A stretch of DNA of 64,000 nt. Source: Rhodovulum imhoffii (GTDB lineage: Bacteria > Pseudomonadota > Alphaproteobacteria > Rhodobacterales > Rhodobacteraceae). This document shows positions 52,501-60,753 of this stretch, in pieces. The notes under the pieces are model-generated. The model had not been told where the DNA came from. It was given only the letters and a program-made list of their open reading frames with translations, and did not search any database. Made by a program: the position numbers and the translations under genes. The number at the start of each line of letters is the position of its first letter. The stretch's first letter is position 1. The stretch is taken from contig NZ_QAAA01000003.1 in NCBI RefSeq assembly GCF_003046545.1, positions 1 through 64,000 of the forward strand, read 5' to 3'.

Positions 52501-53021
52501 AGTTCCACGTAAAGCCGACCGGGACAGGCGGCGGCAAGGCGCTTCATCAGGGCCTTGGCGCGGGCGGGGTGGCCAGCGCGCAGCAGACGCCCGACAGGCC
52601 CGTCCGGCCCGCCGGTAAGGCAGATCAGGCCCGCCGAATGGGTCTCCAGTTCCTCCAGCGTAACCTGCGGAAGCTGGCCGTTCTTGTCCACATAAAGGTG
52701 GGAATTCAGTTTCATCAGGTTCAGGTAGCCGGCTTCGTTTTGGGCCAGAAGAACCACGGGCGCGGGTGGGCGCGGACGTTCGCCCAGGGCCGGAGGGTCG
52801 TAGGCGACATCGACCTGACAGCCGATGATCGGCTGTATCCCCGAATTGCTGGCCAGAACCGAAAATTCCAGCGCGGCGAACAGGTTGTTGGTGTCGGTGA
52901 CCGCCACCGCGGGCATCGCCGCGGCTTCGCACAGGGCGGGCAGTTTTTTCAGCCGCACAGCCCCTTCCAGAAGGGAGTATTCGGTATGCAGGCGCAGGTG
53001 GATGAATCGGGGCTGTGTCAT
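49521..53021 (-). CDS. dnaE: DNA polymerase III alpha subunit
   Basis: A full-length replicative polymerase of 1166 residues. The N-terminal PHP domain starts FIHLRLHTEYSLLEGAV. The polymerase core has GPGRGSGAGSLVAYAL and the catalytic aspartates in MPDFDIDFCMDRR (401-413). HHH/OB domains follow, and the C-terminal OB-fold has GAVSGRQERKSARGNRFAFA. It is DnaE1 rather than the error-prone DnaE2, judged by length, the PHP domain and the C-terminal tail. It is convergent with the export operon. Confidence 0.97.
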   Translation of the reverse strand: MTQPRFIHLRLHTEYSLLEGAVRLKKLPALCEAAAMPAVAVTDTNNLFAALEFSVLASNSGIQPIIGCQVDVAYDPPALGERPRPPAPVVLLAQNEAGYLNLMKLNSHLYVDKNGQLPQVTLEELETHSAGLICLTGGPDGPVGRLLRAGHPARAKALMKRLAAACPGRLYVELQRHPGEGGTCPEAETTTERPHIEMAYAMGLPLVATNDVYFPKTDMYVAHDALLCIRDGAYVDQATPRRRLTPQHYFKTPEEMAALFADLPEALENTVEIARRCAFKAEKRKPILPRFAADEVEELRRQAHEGLAARLAVIPHAAPVEEYEKRLRFELDIIEGMGFPGYFLIVADFIKWAKDHDIPVGPGRGSGAGSLVAYALTITDLDPLRYSLLFERFLNPERVSMPDFDIDFCMDRREEVIGYVQRKYGREKVAQIITFGALLSKAAVRDVGRVLQMPYGQVDKLSKLIPVEGVKPVSIAKALEEEPRLREAARAEEVVERLLTYGQQVEGLLRNASTHAAGVVIGDRPLDELVPLYRDPRSDMPATQFNMKWVEQAGLVKFDFLGLKTLTVIRNAIEQIHAAGRNLHEGADGTRLYDPAEGAENDIGHIPLDDEKTYDLYASAKTVAVFQVESSGMMDALRRMKPTCIEDIVALVALYRPGPMENIPKYCEVKNGLSERDRLHPLIDDILDETQGIIVYQEQVMQIAQKMAGYSLGGADLLRRAMGKKIKEAMDAERPKFIDGARKNGVDDAKALEVWNLLEKFANYGFNKSHAAAYAVVSYQTAWLKANHPVEFMAGVMNCDIHLTDKLAVYAEEVRRGLKTGIVPPCVNRSAATFGVEAGRLVYALGALKNVGVDAMKTIVAARADKPFATLYDFARRVDMKRVGKRPLEMLARAGAFDELDRNRRRVFDSLDVLSAYSAAVHDQRASNQVSLFGEAGADLPEPRLPPVTDWLPNERLAEEHKAVGFYLSGHPLDDYMPALRRKKVSTLAEVAEAVKSGPRVTKIAGAVSGRQERKSARGNRFAFAQLSDPTGLYEVTIFSDVLEASRDLLEAGTNVVLVVEATYESEQIKLLARGVQPIDQEVADAGGAGLRVFVENEPAVAEVAKLLIRTKGESGLRGRGPVYFCLLAPDLPGEVEMALPGQFPVTPQIRGAIKSLPGVVAVEEF

Positions 53022-53061
53022 CGGTTCAGGCTAGCCCAGCACGTCGGCGCAAGCCAGTGCG

Positions 53062-53400
53062 TTACCCTTCCGGGATGATCTCGATCCGGTTGCCGAACGG
53101 ATCGTTCAGGAAGAAGCGGTCTTCCGCCCAGTCCACCGCCACGCCGGCGCGGCCAAGACGCTCTGCCAGGGGGGGGAGCCGGCGCACCAGGAAGGCCGGG
53201 TGCGCGCTACGGGCAGGACGGAAATTTTCCGATACGTCCAGATGAAGGTACAGTTCGCCACGTGAAAACCACAGCCCGGTGCGGCCTTCGGGGGGTGGCG
53301 CTTCCTCCAATCCCAGCAGGTCGCTGTAAAAGGCGCGTGCCGTGGTTTCGCCCCCCGGCGGGATGGAAAGCTGAACATGATGCAGCGCATGGGGGTACAT
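53062..53400 (-). CDS. VOC-family (glyoxalase/bleomycin resistance) protein
   Basis: A protein of 112 residues, two beta-alpha-beta-beta-beta modules: LHHVQLSIPPGGETTARAFY, LGLEEAPPPEG, LYLHLDVSENFRPA, and the final DPFGNRIEIIPEG. The metal-ligand positions of the superfamily (His in HHVQL, Glu in IEIIPE) are present. ATG 53400 follows GAGAGG. The substrate is unknown. It is upstream of dnaE and probably cotranscribed with it. Confidence 0.85.
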   Translation of the reverse strand: MYPHALHHVQLSIPPGGETTARAFYSDLLGLEEAPPPEGRTGLWFSRGELYLHLDVSENFRPARSAHPAFLVRRLPPLAERLGRAGVAVDWAEDRFFLNDPFGNRIEIIPEG

Positions 53401-53587
53401 GGTGGGCCTCTCTTCTCCAACAGCTTAACCCGCCTGTAGTTGTGTACAACCCGCCCGATTTGTCTGCAATTGCGTCTAAATGGCCATTTCGTGGTGCGGA
53501 ACGGTTATCACGACTCGCAAACCATTGCGCATTGCCCCGGCCCCGCGCTACTAACCCGCGCAACTGGGGATTCTGGAGCATCGCCGG

Positions 53588-55108
53588 GTGACCGCTCTTC
53601 TCAAAGTCGAAGGCCTGGCCAAGGCCTATCCGGGCGTCGTGGCAAATGACGATGTCAGCTTCGATATCGCCGAGGGCGAGATCCACGCCCTGCTGGGCGA
53701 AAACGGCGCGGGCAAATCGACACTGGTCAAGATGATCTACGGACTGGTCAGGCCCGATTCCGGGCGGATGGTCCTGCGAGGTCAGCCCTACACACCGGCA
53801 GAACCCCGCGCCGCCCGTGCGGCGGGTGTGGCGATGGTCTTTCAGCACTTCTCGCTGTTCGACGCGCTGAACGTTGCGGAAAACGTCGCGCTTGGCATGG
53901 AAAACCCGCCACCCATGGGCCATCTGGCAGAGCGCATCCGCGCTGTGAGCGAAGCCTATGGTCTGCCCCTGTCACCGGAGCGGCTGGTGGGCGATCTTTC
54001 CGCAGGAGAACGCCAGCGGGTCGAGATCGTGCGCTGCCTGCTCCAAGATCCCAGGCTTCTGATCATGGACGAGCCGACCAGCGTCCTGACCCCCCAGGAG
54101 GTGGAGATTCTCTTCGCAACCCTGCGCACCCTGGCTGCCGAGGGTACGGCGATTCTGTATATTTCCCATAAGCTGGAAGAAATCCGCAGGTTGTGTGACC
54201 GTGCCACGATTTTGCGGCGTGGCAGGGTGGTGGACAGTTGCAATCCGCGTGAAAAATCCGCCGCCCAACTGGCCGAGATGATGGTGGGGGCCAAGCTTTC
54301 GGTGCCGAGGCGTGCCGCCAGTGCGCCGGGAGAGGTCATGCTTGAGGTCGCAAAACTCAGCCTGCCCTCGGTCAATCCGTTTGGCACCAGTTTGCGCGGC
54401 ATTTCCTTTATTGTCCACCGGGGTGAGATTCTGGGCATCGGCGGCGTTGCGGGCAACGGGCAGGATGAGCTGCTTTCCGCTTTGTCCGGAGAGGCGATTG
54501 CCAGCGCGGGCACGATCCGCCTGTTCGGACAGCCGATCGGCGCGCTGGGACCGGGGGCGCGGCGTCGCATTGCCGTGCTCTCCGCCCCAGAAGAACGGCT
54601 GGGCCATGCCGCAGCCCCGGACATGAGTCTGACGGAAAACGCCCTGCTGACCGCTGCGATCCGGCAGGGGTTGGCTGAACGCGGGTTCCTGAAATGGCCC
54701 GCCGCCCGCGCCTTCGCGCAAAAGGTGATCGAAACCTTCGATGTACGCACCCCCGGTCCCGGAAACGTGGCGCGTTCGCTTTCGGGGGGAAATTTGCAGA
54801 AATTCGTGATCGGGCGGGAGGTCTTGCAAAAACCCGAAGTCCTGGTGGTCAACCAGCCGACATGGGGCGTGGATGCTGCTGCCGCCGCGTCGATCCGCCA
54901 GGCGTTGTTGGATTTGGCCGAAAGCGGTGCCGCAGTGGTGGTCATCAGCCAGGATCTTGATGAGTTGATGGAAATCTCCGACCGGTTCGCCGCCCTGAAC
55001 GAAGGTCGCCTGACCCCCGCACGCCCGTCCAGAGGACTGACTTTGGAGGAGATCGGCCTGATGATGGGTGGAGCCCATGATATGGAGGTGCCCCATGCCG
55101 TGGGCTGA
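53588..55108 (+). CDS. BMP-type ABC importer ATPase, two nucleotide-binding domains (YufO/NupO-like)
   Basis: A protein of 506 residues from GTG 53588. Domain 1 has GENGAGKSTLVKM, signature LSAGERQRVEI and LLIMDEPTSVL. Domain 2 has a degenerate Walker A (GVAGNGQDELL), signature LSGGNLQKFVIGRE and a Walker B ending NQPTWGVD. These are the usual features of ATPases paired with Bmp-family nucleoside receptors. It is the first gene of a four-gene importer operon; a long inverted repeat separates it from the first permease gene. Confidence 0.9.
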   Translation: MTALLKVEGLAKAYPGVVANDDVSFDIAEGEIHALLGENGAGKSTLVKMIYGLVRPDSGRMVLRGQPYTPAEPRAARAAGVAMVFQHFSLFDALNVAENVALGMENPPPMGHLAERIRAVSEAYGLPLSPERLVGDLSAGERQRVEIVRCLLQDPRLLIMDEPTSVLTPQEVEILFATLRTLAAEGTAILYISHKLEEIRRLCDRATILRRGRVVDSCNPREKSAAQLAEMMVGAKLSVPRRAASAPGEVMLEVAKLSLPSVNPFGTSLRGISFIVHRGEILGIGGVAGNGQDELLSALSGEAIASAGTIRLFGQPIGALGPGARRRIAVLSAPEERLGHAAAPDMSLTENALLTAAIRQGLAERGFLKWPAARAFAQKVIETFDVRTPGPGNVARSLSGGNLQKFVIGREVLQKPEVLVVNQPTWGVDAAAAASIRQALLDLAESGAAVVVISQDLDELMEISDRFAALNEGRLTPARPSRGLTLEEIGLMMGGAHDMEVPHAVG

Positions 55109-55124
55109 GCGAACAAACTTTTCT

Positions 55125-55212
55125 GCCTCCGGCGGGGATATTTTCTTCCAAAGCAAGACGGGGGGGGGCACAGCAAGGGACTTGCTTTGGCCAAAATATC
55201 CCCGCCGGAGGC
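55125..55212. repeat. Perfect 20-bp inverted repeat with inner 10-bp inverted repeat
   Basis: GCCTCCGGCGGGGATATTTT (55125-55144) and its exact complement (55193-55212) surround a second exact pair, CCAAAGCAAG (55148-55157) and CTTGCTTTGG (55181-55190). The whole would fold into a hairpin of about 88 bases between the ATPase stop and the ribosome site of the permease gene. Confidence 0.95.
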
Positions 55213-55243
55213 CAGATGTCTCTGGTGCGACGGAGGTCATCTG

Positions 55244-56329
55244 ATGATCTGGTTGGAAAAACGGGCCGCGCCATCGCGGTTCTGGACGGTTGTGACGCCC
55301 TTGTTGGCCGTGGCGCTGACCATGCTTGCGGGGGGGGTGTTGTTTGCCGCACTGGGCAAGGACCCGGTCGCCGCCATTCGCACGATCTTCTGGGACCCGC
55401 TTTTCAATGCGCAGTTCGCCAGCTACTCGCGCCCACAGCTCTTGGTAAAGGCGGGCCCGCTGATCCTGATCGCCACCGGGCTGGCCCTGGGGTTTCGGGC
55501 TGGAGTATGGAACATCGGGGCCGAGGGGCAATATATCGTCGGGGCCTTGTGTGGCGCGGGTGTGGGCCTGGCGTTTTATCCGCTGGAGGCGTGGTATGTC
55601 TTTCCGTTGATGGTATTGGCCGGGGGGTTGGGTGGTTGGGCCTGGGCGATGATACCCGCGCTTTTGAAGACGCGGTTCCGCACCAACGAGATTCTCGTTT
55701 CTCTTTTGCTGGTTTACGTGGCGGAGCAGTTTCTGGCGTCGATGTCGCTTGGGCTTATGCGTAATCCGGAGGGTGGGGGGTTTCCCGGCAGCCGCAACCT
55801 GCAGCAATACCCCTCGGCGGCCAACCCGGAGCTGATCTCCGGCACTGGCCTCCACTGGGGCGTGGTGGTGGCGTTTGTCGCACTCATCATGGCGTATATC
55901 CTGTTACACCGCCATATCCTGGGCTTTCAGATCCGGCTTGCGGGGCAGTCGCCGCGCGCGGCGCGGTTTGCTGGGGTGAATGCGAACCGGCTGGTGGTTT
56001 TCTGTCTTGGGGTGTCGGGCGCTCTGGCCGGGCTGGCGGGGTTGTTCGAAGTCTCGGGGCCGGCGGGGCAGGTGAATATCGACTTCAACCAGGGCTACGG
56101 GTTTACAGCGATTATTGTCGCCTTTCTGGGGCGCCTGCACCCGGTCGGTATCCTTTTCGCCGGGTTGCTGATGGCGCTGACCTATATCGGGGGCGAGCTT
56201 GCGCAGTTCATGTTGCAGATCCCGGCGGCGGCGATTCAGGCATTCCAGGGGATGTTGCTGTTCTTTCTGCTGGGGGTTGATGTGCTGACGAATTACCGCG
56301 TGCGTATTGGTATCAGGGAGACCGCGTGA
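55244..56329 (+). CDS. BMP-type ABC importer permease 1 (YufP/NupP-like)
   Basis: A protein of 361 residues; ATG 55244 has CGGAGG seven bases upstream. The upstream frame crosses the inverted repeat and is not used. It has eight to ten hydrophobic segments, GFRAGVWNIGAEGQYIVG (the conserved permease motif), LKTRFRTNEILVSLLLVYVA and FAGVNANRLVVFCLGVSG. It is the first of two permeases for the predicted nucleoside-type importer and overlaps the next gene at TGATG. Confidence 0.92.
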   Translation: MIWLEKRAAPSRFWTVVTPLLAVALTMLAGGVLFAALGKDPVAAIRTIFWDPLFNAQFASYSRPQLLVKAGPLILIATGLALGFRAGVWNIGAEGQYIVGALCGAGVGLAFYPLEAWYVFPLMVLAGGLGGWAWAMIPALLKTRFRTNEILVSLLLVYVAEQFLASMSLGLMRNPEGGGFPGSRNLQQYPSAANPELISGTGLHWGVVVAFVALIMAYILLHRHILGFQIRLAGQSPRAARFAGVNANRLVVFCLGVSGALAGLAGLFEVSGPAGQVNIDFNQGYGFTAIIVAFLGRLHPVGILFAGLLMALTYIGGELAQFMLQIPAAAIQAFQGMLLFFLLGVDVLTNYRVRIGIRETA

Positions 56330-57261
56330 TGGATCTGTCTGCCATCAACCCGGTGATCCTGACCGCCTCCCTGATGGTGGCGGCAACGCCGATTCTGCTG
56401 GCTGCGATCGGGGAGCTGGTGGTGGAGAAGTCCGGTGTTCTGAACCTCGGGGTCGAGGGAATGATGATTGCCGGGGCCATCTGCGGCTTTGCCGTAGCGG
56501 TGGAAACCGGAAGTCCGGCACTGGGGTTTCTGGCCGCGGCGCTGGGGGGCGCGGGGCTGGCGCTGATATTCGGTTTTCTGACGCAGGTGTTGATGTCGAA
56601 CCAGGTGGCCACGGGTCTGGCATTGGCGCTTTTCGGGTTGGGGTTGTCGGCGCTGATCGGTCAGAGGTATCAGGGTGTCAAGCCTCCCGCAACTGCGCGG
56701 CTGGATCTTGGGCCGCTATCGGATATTCCGGTTCTCGGGCGGGTTCTCTTTTCCCATGATCCGATGGTGTATGTCAGCCTTGGGCTTGTCGCAGCGGTTT
56801 GGGCATTTCTCCGGGTCACCCGCGCAGGGCTGATCCTGCGGGCGGTGGGGGAAGGGCATGATGCCGCCCATGCGCTGGGTTACAAGGTGGTGCGTATCCG
56901 GCTGATGGCGATCGCCTTCGGTGGCGCCTGCGCAGGGTTGGGGGGTGCCTATCTCAGCCTGATCCGTGTGCCGCAATGGACCGAGGGGATGACCGCCGGT
57001 GCGGGCTGGATCGCCTTGGCGATCGTGGTATTCGCAAGCTGGCGTGCGGGGCGTGTTCTTCTGGGCGCCTACCTTTTCGGCGGGGTTGCGGTGTTGCAGC
57101 TGAACCTGCAGGCGGCGGGGGTGCCGGTGCCGGTGGAATACTTGTCGATGTCACCTTACCTGATAACAATTATCGTGCTTGTGATCATGTCGTCCCGGCG
57201 CGGCCGGGCGGCGGTGGCCGCGCCCGCGTCGCTGGGCCGGGTTTTCCATGCCTCGAGCTAG
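56329..57261 (+). CDS. BMP-type ABC importer permease 2 (YufQ/NupQ-like)
   Basis: A protein of 310 residues, highly hydrophobic, with LNLGVEGMMIAGAICGFA as the family motif, HALGYKVVRIRLMAIAFGGA, and SLIRVPQWTEGMTAGAGWIA near the end. It is the partner of permease 1. It starts on the stop codon of permease 1, implying equal expression. Confidence 0.92.
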   Translation: MDLSAINPVILTASLMVAATPILLAAIGELVVEKSGVLNLGVEGMMIAGAICGFAVAVETGSPALGFLAAALGGAGLALIFGFLTQVLMSNQVATGLALALFGLGLSALIGQRYQGVKPPATARLDLGPLSDIPVLGRVLFSHDPMVYVSLGLVAAVWAFLRVTRAGLILRAVGEGHDAAHALGYKVVRIRLMAIAFGGACAGLGGAYLSLIRVPQWTEGMTAGAGWIALAIVVFASWRAGRVLLGAYLFGGVAVLQLNLQAAGVPVPVEYLSMSPYLITIIVLVIMSSRRGRAAVAAPASLGRVFHASS

Positions 57262-57308
57262 GGGCGATCTGATGCCGGGCGTGGGCCCGGATGAATTTGG
57301 GGGATCAA

Positions 57309-58382
57309 ATGAAACTGAAACCTGTTCTGGCCGGTCTGGCGCTGGCTCTTGGGTTGGCGGGGGTTGCCGCCGCCGCGGACAAGACGAAGGTGGGCTTCAT
57401 CTTTGTTGGGCCGATCGGCGATGGCGGCTGGACGCATGAGCACAATGTTGCGCGTTTGGCGGTAGAGGAAAAGTTCGGCGATGCCGTGGAGACCATCTAC
57501 CAGGAGAGTGTCCCCGAAGGGGCCGATGCCGAACGGGTTCTGACCCAGATGGCGTTGTCGGGTGCGGACCTGATCTTTTCCACTTCGTTCGGGTTCATGG
57601 ATCCGACGATGAACGTTGCCGCGAAGTTCCCGGACGTGAAGTTCGAACATGCCACCGGCTACAAGCGCGCCGACAATGTGGGCACTTACTCGGCCCGGTT
57701 TTACGAAGGCCGCGCGATTCAGGGGCTGATCGCCGGGCGGATGACGCAAACGAACGTGGTGGGATACATCGCATCCTTCCCCATCCCGGAGGTTATCCGG
57801 GGCATCAACTCTGCCTTTATCCACGCCAGGAAGGCCAACCCGGACGTACAATTCAAGGTGATCTGGGCCTACACCTGGTTCGACCCGGCCAAGGAGGCCG
57901 ACGCCGCCGCCGCGCTGATCGAGCAGGGTGCGGATGTCATTCTCCAGCACACCGACTCCACCGCACCGCAGGCTGCCGCCGAAAAGGCAGGCAATGTCAT
58001 CACCTTCGGGCAGGCCTCCGACATGATCGAATACGCGCCCAGGCCGCGGGTCAGTTCGATCATCGACAACTGGACACCCTATTACATCGACCGTGTGCAG
58101 GCGGTGATGGACGGCACCTGGACCAGCGACGACACCTGGCACGGGATCAGAGAGGGCATGGTGAAAATCGGGGAGATCACCGATGCGGTTCCTGCCGATG
58201 TCAAGCAGGCGGCGCTGGCCCTCAAGGACTCCATCGCCAGCGGCGACTATCACCCGTTCACGGGGCCGCTGAACAAGCAGGACGGTACGCCGTGGTTGAC
58301 GGAGGGGGAAACCGCCGATGACGGGACGTTGCTGGGCATGAATTTTTTCGTCGAGGGGCTTGCGGCGGAAATCCCGCAGTAA
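57309..58382 (+). CDS. BMP-family periplasmic binding protein (basic membrane lipoprotein/nucleoside receptor type)
   Basis: A protein of 357 residues with a signal peptide (MKLKPVLAGLALALGLAGVA, cleavage after AAA) and no lipobox cysteine, unlike many Bmp lipoproteins. BMP marks are GFIFVGPIGDGGWTHEHN, IYQESVPEGADAERVL and IIDNWTPYYIDRVQAV. The GPIGDGGWT motif is of the type that binds purine nucleosides in PnrA-like receptors. ATG 57309 follows GGGGGA. It closes the operon before a strong terminator. Confidence 0.93.
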   Translation: MKLKPVLAGLALALGLAGVAAAADKTKVGFIFVGPIGDGGWTHEHNVARLAVEEKFGDAVETIYQESVPEGADAERVLTQMALSGADLIFSTSFGFMDPTMNVAAKFPDVKFEHATGYKRADNVGTYSARFYEGRAIQGLIAGRMTQTNVVGYIASFPIPEVIRGINSAFIHARKANPDVQFKVIWAYTWFDPAKEADAAAALIEQGADVILQHTDSTAPQAAAEKAGNVITFGQASDMIEYAPRPRVSSIIDNWTPYYIDRVQAVMDGTWTSDDTWHGIREGMVKIGEITDAVPADVKQAALALKDSIASGDYHPFTGPLNKQDGTPWLTEGETADDGTLLGMNFFVEGLAAEIPQ

Positions 58383-58405
58383 TCCGGGCAGCGCCTTCGG
58401 AAGGA

Positions 58406-58436
58406 AGCCCCGGTTCGCCGGGGCTTTCGCGTTTTC
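58406..58436 (+). terminator. Rho-independent terminator after the BMP importer
   Basis: AGCCCCGG (58406-58413), TTCG tetraloop, CCGGGGCT (58418-58425), followed by TTCGCGTTTTC. It ends at the 3' end of the convergent endonuclease-like gene and may serve both. Confidence 0.85.
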
Positions 58437-59547
58437 AGATACGGAATTCCACCACCACCGGGCAGTGGTCGCTGGCCTTGGGGCGGTCCCATCCCATGCG
58501 GGGATAGCGGGGGGTTTCCAGGTTGGGGACCCGCAGGGGCATCCCCGCGCGGATGATCCGTGGGGTGCCCCGTATGCGCGCCGCCAAGGCCGGTGAGGCA
58601 ATGATATAGTCGAGTTGGGTCTTGTGGCGCGCGCCGGCGTAATAGTGGCTCCAGCGGTTTTCCGGGGCGAGGTCTTCGAGAGTGTTGATCCCGAACCCGT
58701 CCCTCAGTAGCGGGTCCACACCGGATTCGCTTTCTTCCTTCAGGCGTTCGGAATAGGACCCGTCGTCCTGTCGGGCCTTTGAGATGACGTGTGCCATCCG
58801 ATAGTCGTTGAGATCGCCCATTATCGCCCACAAGGCCCGTGCCGGATCGGAGAATTTTCGGCTGACGATCTCGCGCACGGCGATGGCTTCCAACTGGCGC
58901 ATGCCCAGTGTGGCTTCCCGCCCGCCGCTCATGGATTTGAAGTGGCAGTTGAACAGGGAAACCGGGACCCCTCCGACATCCACCTGGATCTCGACGCAAT
59001 CCCGGCGGAAGATGCGCGCGTTCGCCCCCCGAAGCCGGGCGGCACGGGCCTTGGCCAGAGGGTACTCCTCCAGCAGGCGGGTGCCCCGGTCTGTCTGGCG
59101 CACCCAGCCGGGCGTCACGGGGGCGTGGCTGCGCGTCATCACCGGGCGAATATCGCGGGCCACGGTTGCCACGTCGATGCCGCGCGGATCGTTGCCCTCA
59201 TGCAGGATCATCTGGGGGTAGGGGTCCACCCCGATCTTGCGCACGTAAGCTGCCATGAAGCGATCCAGTGCGCTGAAGCTGTCTACTTCCTGAAGGCAAT
59301 AGACATCGGCATCGGCCTCGGCAAAGGCCAGCGCGGTATGCTGACGCTTGTCGTCGTCCTGGGCGATGGCGGCACTTTGGACCATCTGCTTGAACTCTTC
59401 GAACCCGGTCAGGTCGCCGCCGTCGAATGTGCCGTAGAATTGCACGATCTCGGGTAGATAGCGGGCTGCGCGTGTATCCGTGAAGGCGCTGAAATCGAAG
59501 CGGGTAAAGAGGTTCTCGATATTGAAGGTGCAAAGCCGCAGACGCAT
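58435..59547 (-). CDS. Endonuclease/exonuclease/phosphatase (EEP) family protein
   Basis: A protein of 370 residues from ATG 59547, where the family fold begins (LRLCTFNIENLFTRFDFS). Catalytic marks are the metal-binding Asn/Glu in FNIENLF, CLQEVDSFSALDRFM, SLFNCHFKSMSG, AIMGDLNDYRM and the C-terminal KASDHCPVVVEF. No signal peptide is visible. The ATG has AGGA upstream; an extension to 59832 would cover the next gene's promoter. The substrate may be DNA, phosphoinositide-like lipid or another phosphodiester. Confidence 0.85.
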   Translation of the reverse strand: MRLRLCTFNIENLFTRFDFSAFTDTRAARYLPEIVQFYGTFDGGDLTGFEEFKQMVQSAAIAQDDDKRQHTALAFAEADADVYCLQEVDSFSALDRFMAAYVRKIGVDPYPQMILHEGNDPRGIDVATVARDIRPVMTRSHAPVTPGWVRQTDRGTRLLEEYPLAKARAARLRGANARIFRRDCVEIQVDVGGVPVSLFNCHFKSMSGGREATLGMRQLEAIAVREIVSRKFSDPARALWAIMGDLNDYRMAHVISKARQDDGSYSERLKEESESGVDPLLRDGFGINTLEDLAPENRWSHYYAGARHKTQLDYIIASPALAARIRGTPRIIRAGMPLRVPNLETPRYPRMGWDRPKASDHCPVVVEFRI

Positions 59548-59676
59548 AAAAGAATCCTGTGAGAGAATATATTTTCCGTATTCTACCGCAACGTGATGCG
59601 TTTGCCGACCACGAACCAAGGCGGCGTGCATGGGAATCGCTTTCACTCCCCGCCGGGGTTTGATTATCTCGGGGTC

Positions 59677-60753
59677 ATGAAACAGGATTTTATCGTGATC
59701 GGGGGCGGCATTGCCGGAACCTCTGTTGGGGCGCGGCTGTCGCATCTGGGCCGCGTCACCGTGCTGGAGGCCGAACCGGCGCTGGGCTACCACAGTTCGG
59801 GCCGGTCGGCGGCGATGTTCATCGAGACCCATGGGTCGAAGCCTGTCGTGGCGCTCAACCGGGCCAGCCGGGCGTGGCTGGCGGAAACCGGCGTGATGGT
59901 GTCACGTGGGATGCTGGTTGTGGCCCGTGCCGAGGATCGCACCCTGTTCGAGGACGAGACCGACGCGCTGGAGCTGCGCGTTCTGGATTTTGAGGAAGCC
60001 CGCGCCCTTGTGCCGGTGCTCAACCCGGACACCACCGCCTATGCCGGCTTTCAGGAGGCGGCGTTCGATCTGGATACCGATCTGATGATCCAGACCTTCG
60101 CACGGGAGATCCGCGCCAACAGCGGGCAGGTCCTGACCGGCCACCGGGTAACGCGCATTGCCCGCACCGATGCGGGCTGGTGCGTGGAAACCGGGCTGGC
60201 GGCCTTCGAAGGGGCGGTGGTCGTGAACGCCGCCGGGGCATGGGTGGACCAGGTCGCCCGGATGGCCGGTGTGGAGCCGCTGGGTTTTGCCCCCATGCGC
60301 CGGTCGATGGCCCGGCTGCCGGCGCCGGGGGGGCAGGACATCTCCGGCTGGCCAATGGTCGAAGGGGCGGGGGAACGCTGGTATTGCAAGCCCGACGCGG
60401 GCAAGCTGATCGTTTCTCCGGCGGAGGAAGACCCGATGGACCCGCACGACGCTTTTGCCGATGACATGGTTCTGGCCGAGGGGCTGACCCGCTATGAGGA
60501 AATGGTGACCACGCCCGTCACCCGTGTCGAGAGCAACTGGGCCGGGTTGCGCACCTTTTCGCCCGACCGTTTGCTGGTGATCGGGTTCGATCCCCGCGCG
60601 GAGGGGTTTTTCTGGCATGCCGGGCAGGGTGGTTTCGGGTTTGAGACGGCCCCCGCGGCCAGTGTCCTGGCCGCTGACATCGTCGCCGGGCGCCCGCCAG
60701 AGATGGGGACCGGGATGGCCGGGACGTTGTCGCCCGTGCGGTTCGGGCGATGA
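59677..60753 (+). CDS. FAD-dependent amino acid oxidase/dehydrogenase (DadA-like, DAO family)
   Basis: A protein of 358 residues; ATG 59677. The FAD-binding motif FIVIGGGIAGTSVGARLS begins at residue 5. Typical DAO features follow: VVVNAAGAWVDQVARMAG, ERWYCKPDAGKLIVSPAEED, RVESNWAGLRTFSPDR and the FAD-ribityl motif GFFWHAGQGGFGFETAPAA. The substrate is probably an amino acid or N-methyl amino acid. It is coupled to the DUF938 gene by an ATGA overlap. Confidence 0.87.
   Translation: MKQDFIVIGGGIAGTSVGARLSHLGRVTVLEAEPALGYHSSGRSAAMFIETHGSKPVVALNRASRAWLAETGVMVSRGMLVVARAEDRTLFEDETDALELRVLDFEEARALVPVLNPDTTAYAGFQEAAFDLDTDLMIQTFAREIRANSGQVLTGHRVTRIARTDAGWCVETGLAAFEGAVVVNAAGAWVDQVARMAGVEPLGFAPMRRSMARLPAPGGQDISGWPMVEGAGERWYCKPDAGKLIVSPAEEDPMDPHDAFADDMVLAEGLTRYEEMVTTPVTRVESNWAGLRTFSPDRLLVIGFDPRAEGFFWHAGQGGFGFETAPAASVLAADIVAGRPPEMGTGMAGTLSPVRFGR

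Noticed and set aside
50109-53078. A 989-codon plus-strand frame.
   Set aside because: Exactly antisense to dnaE, whose motifs are complete.
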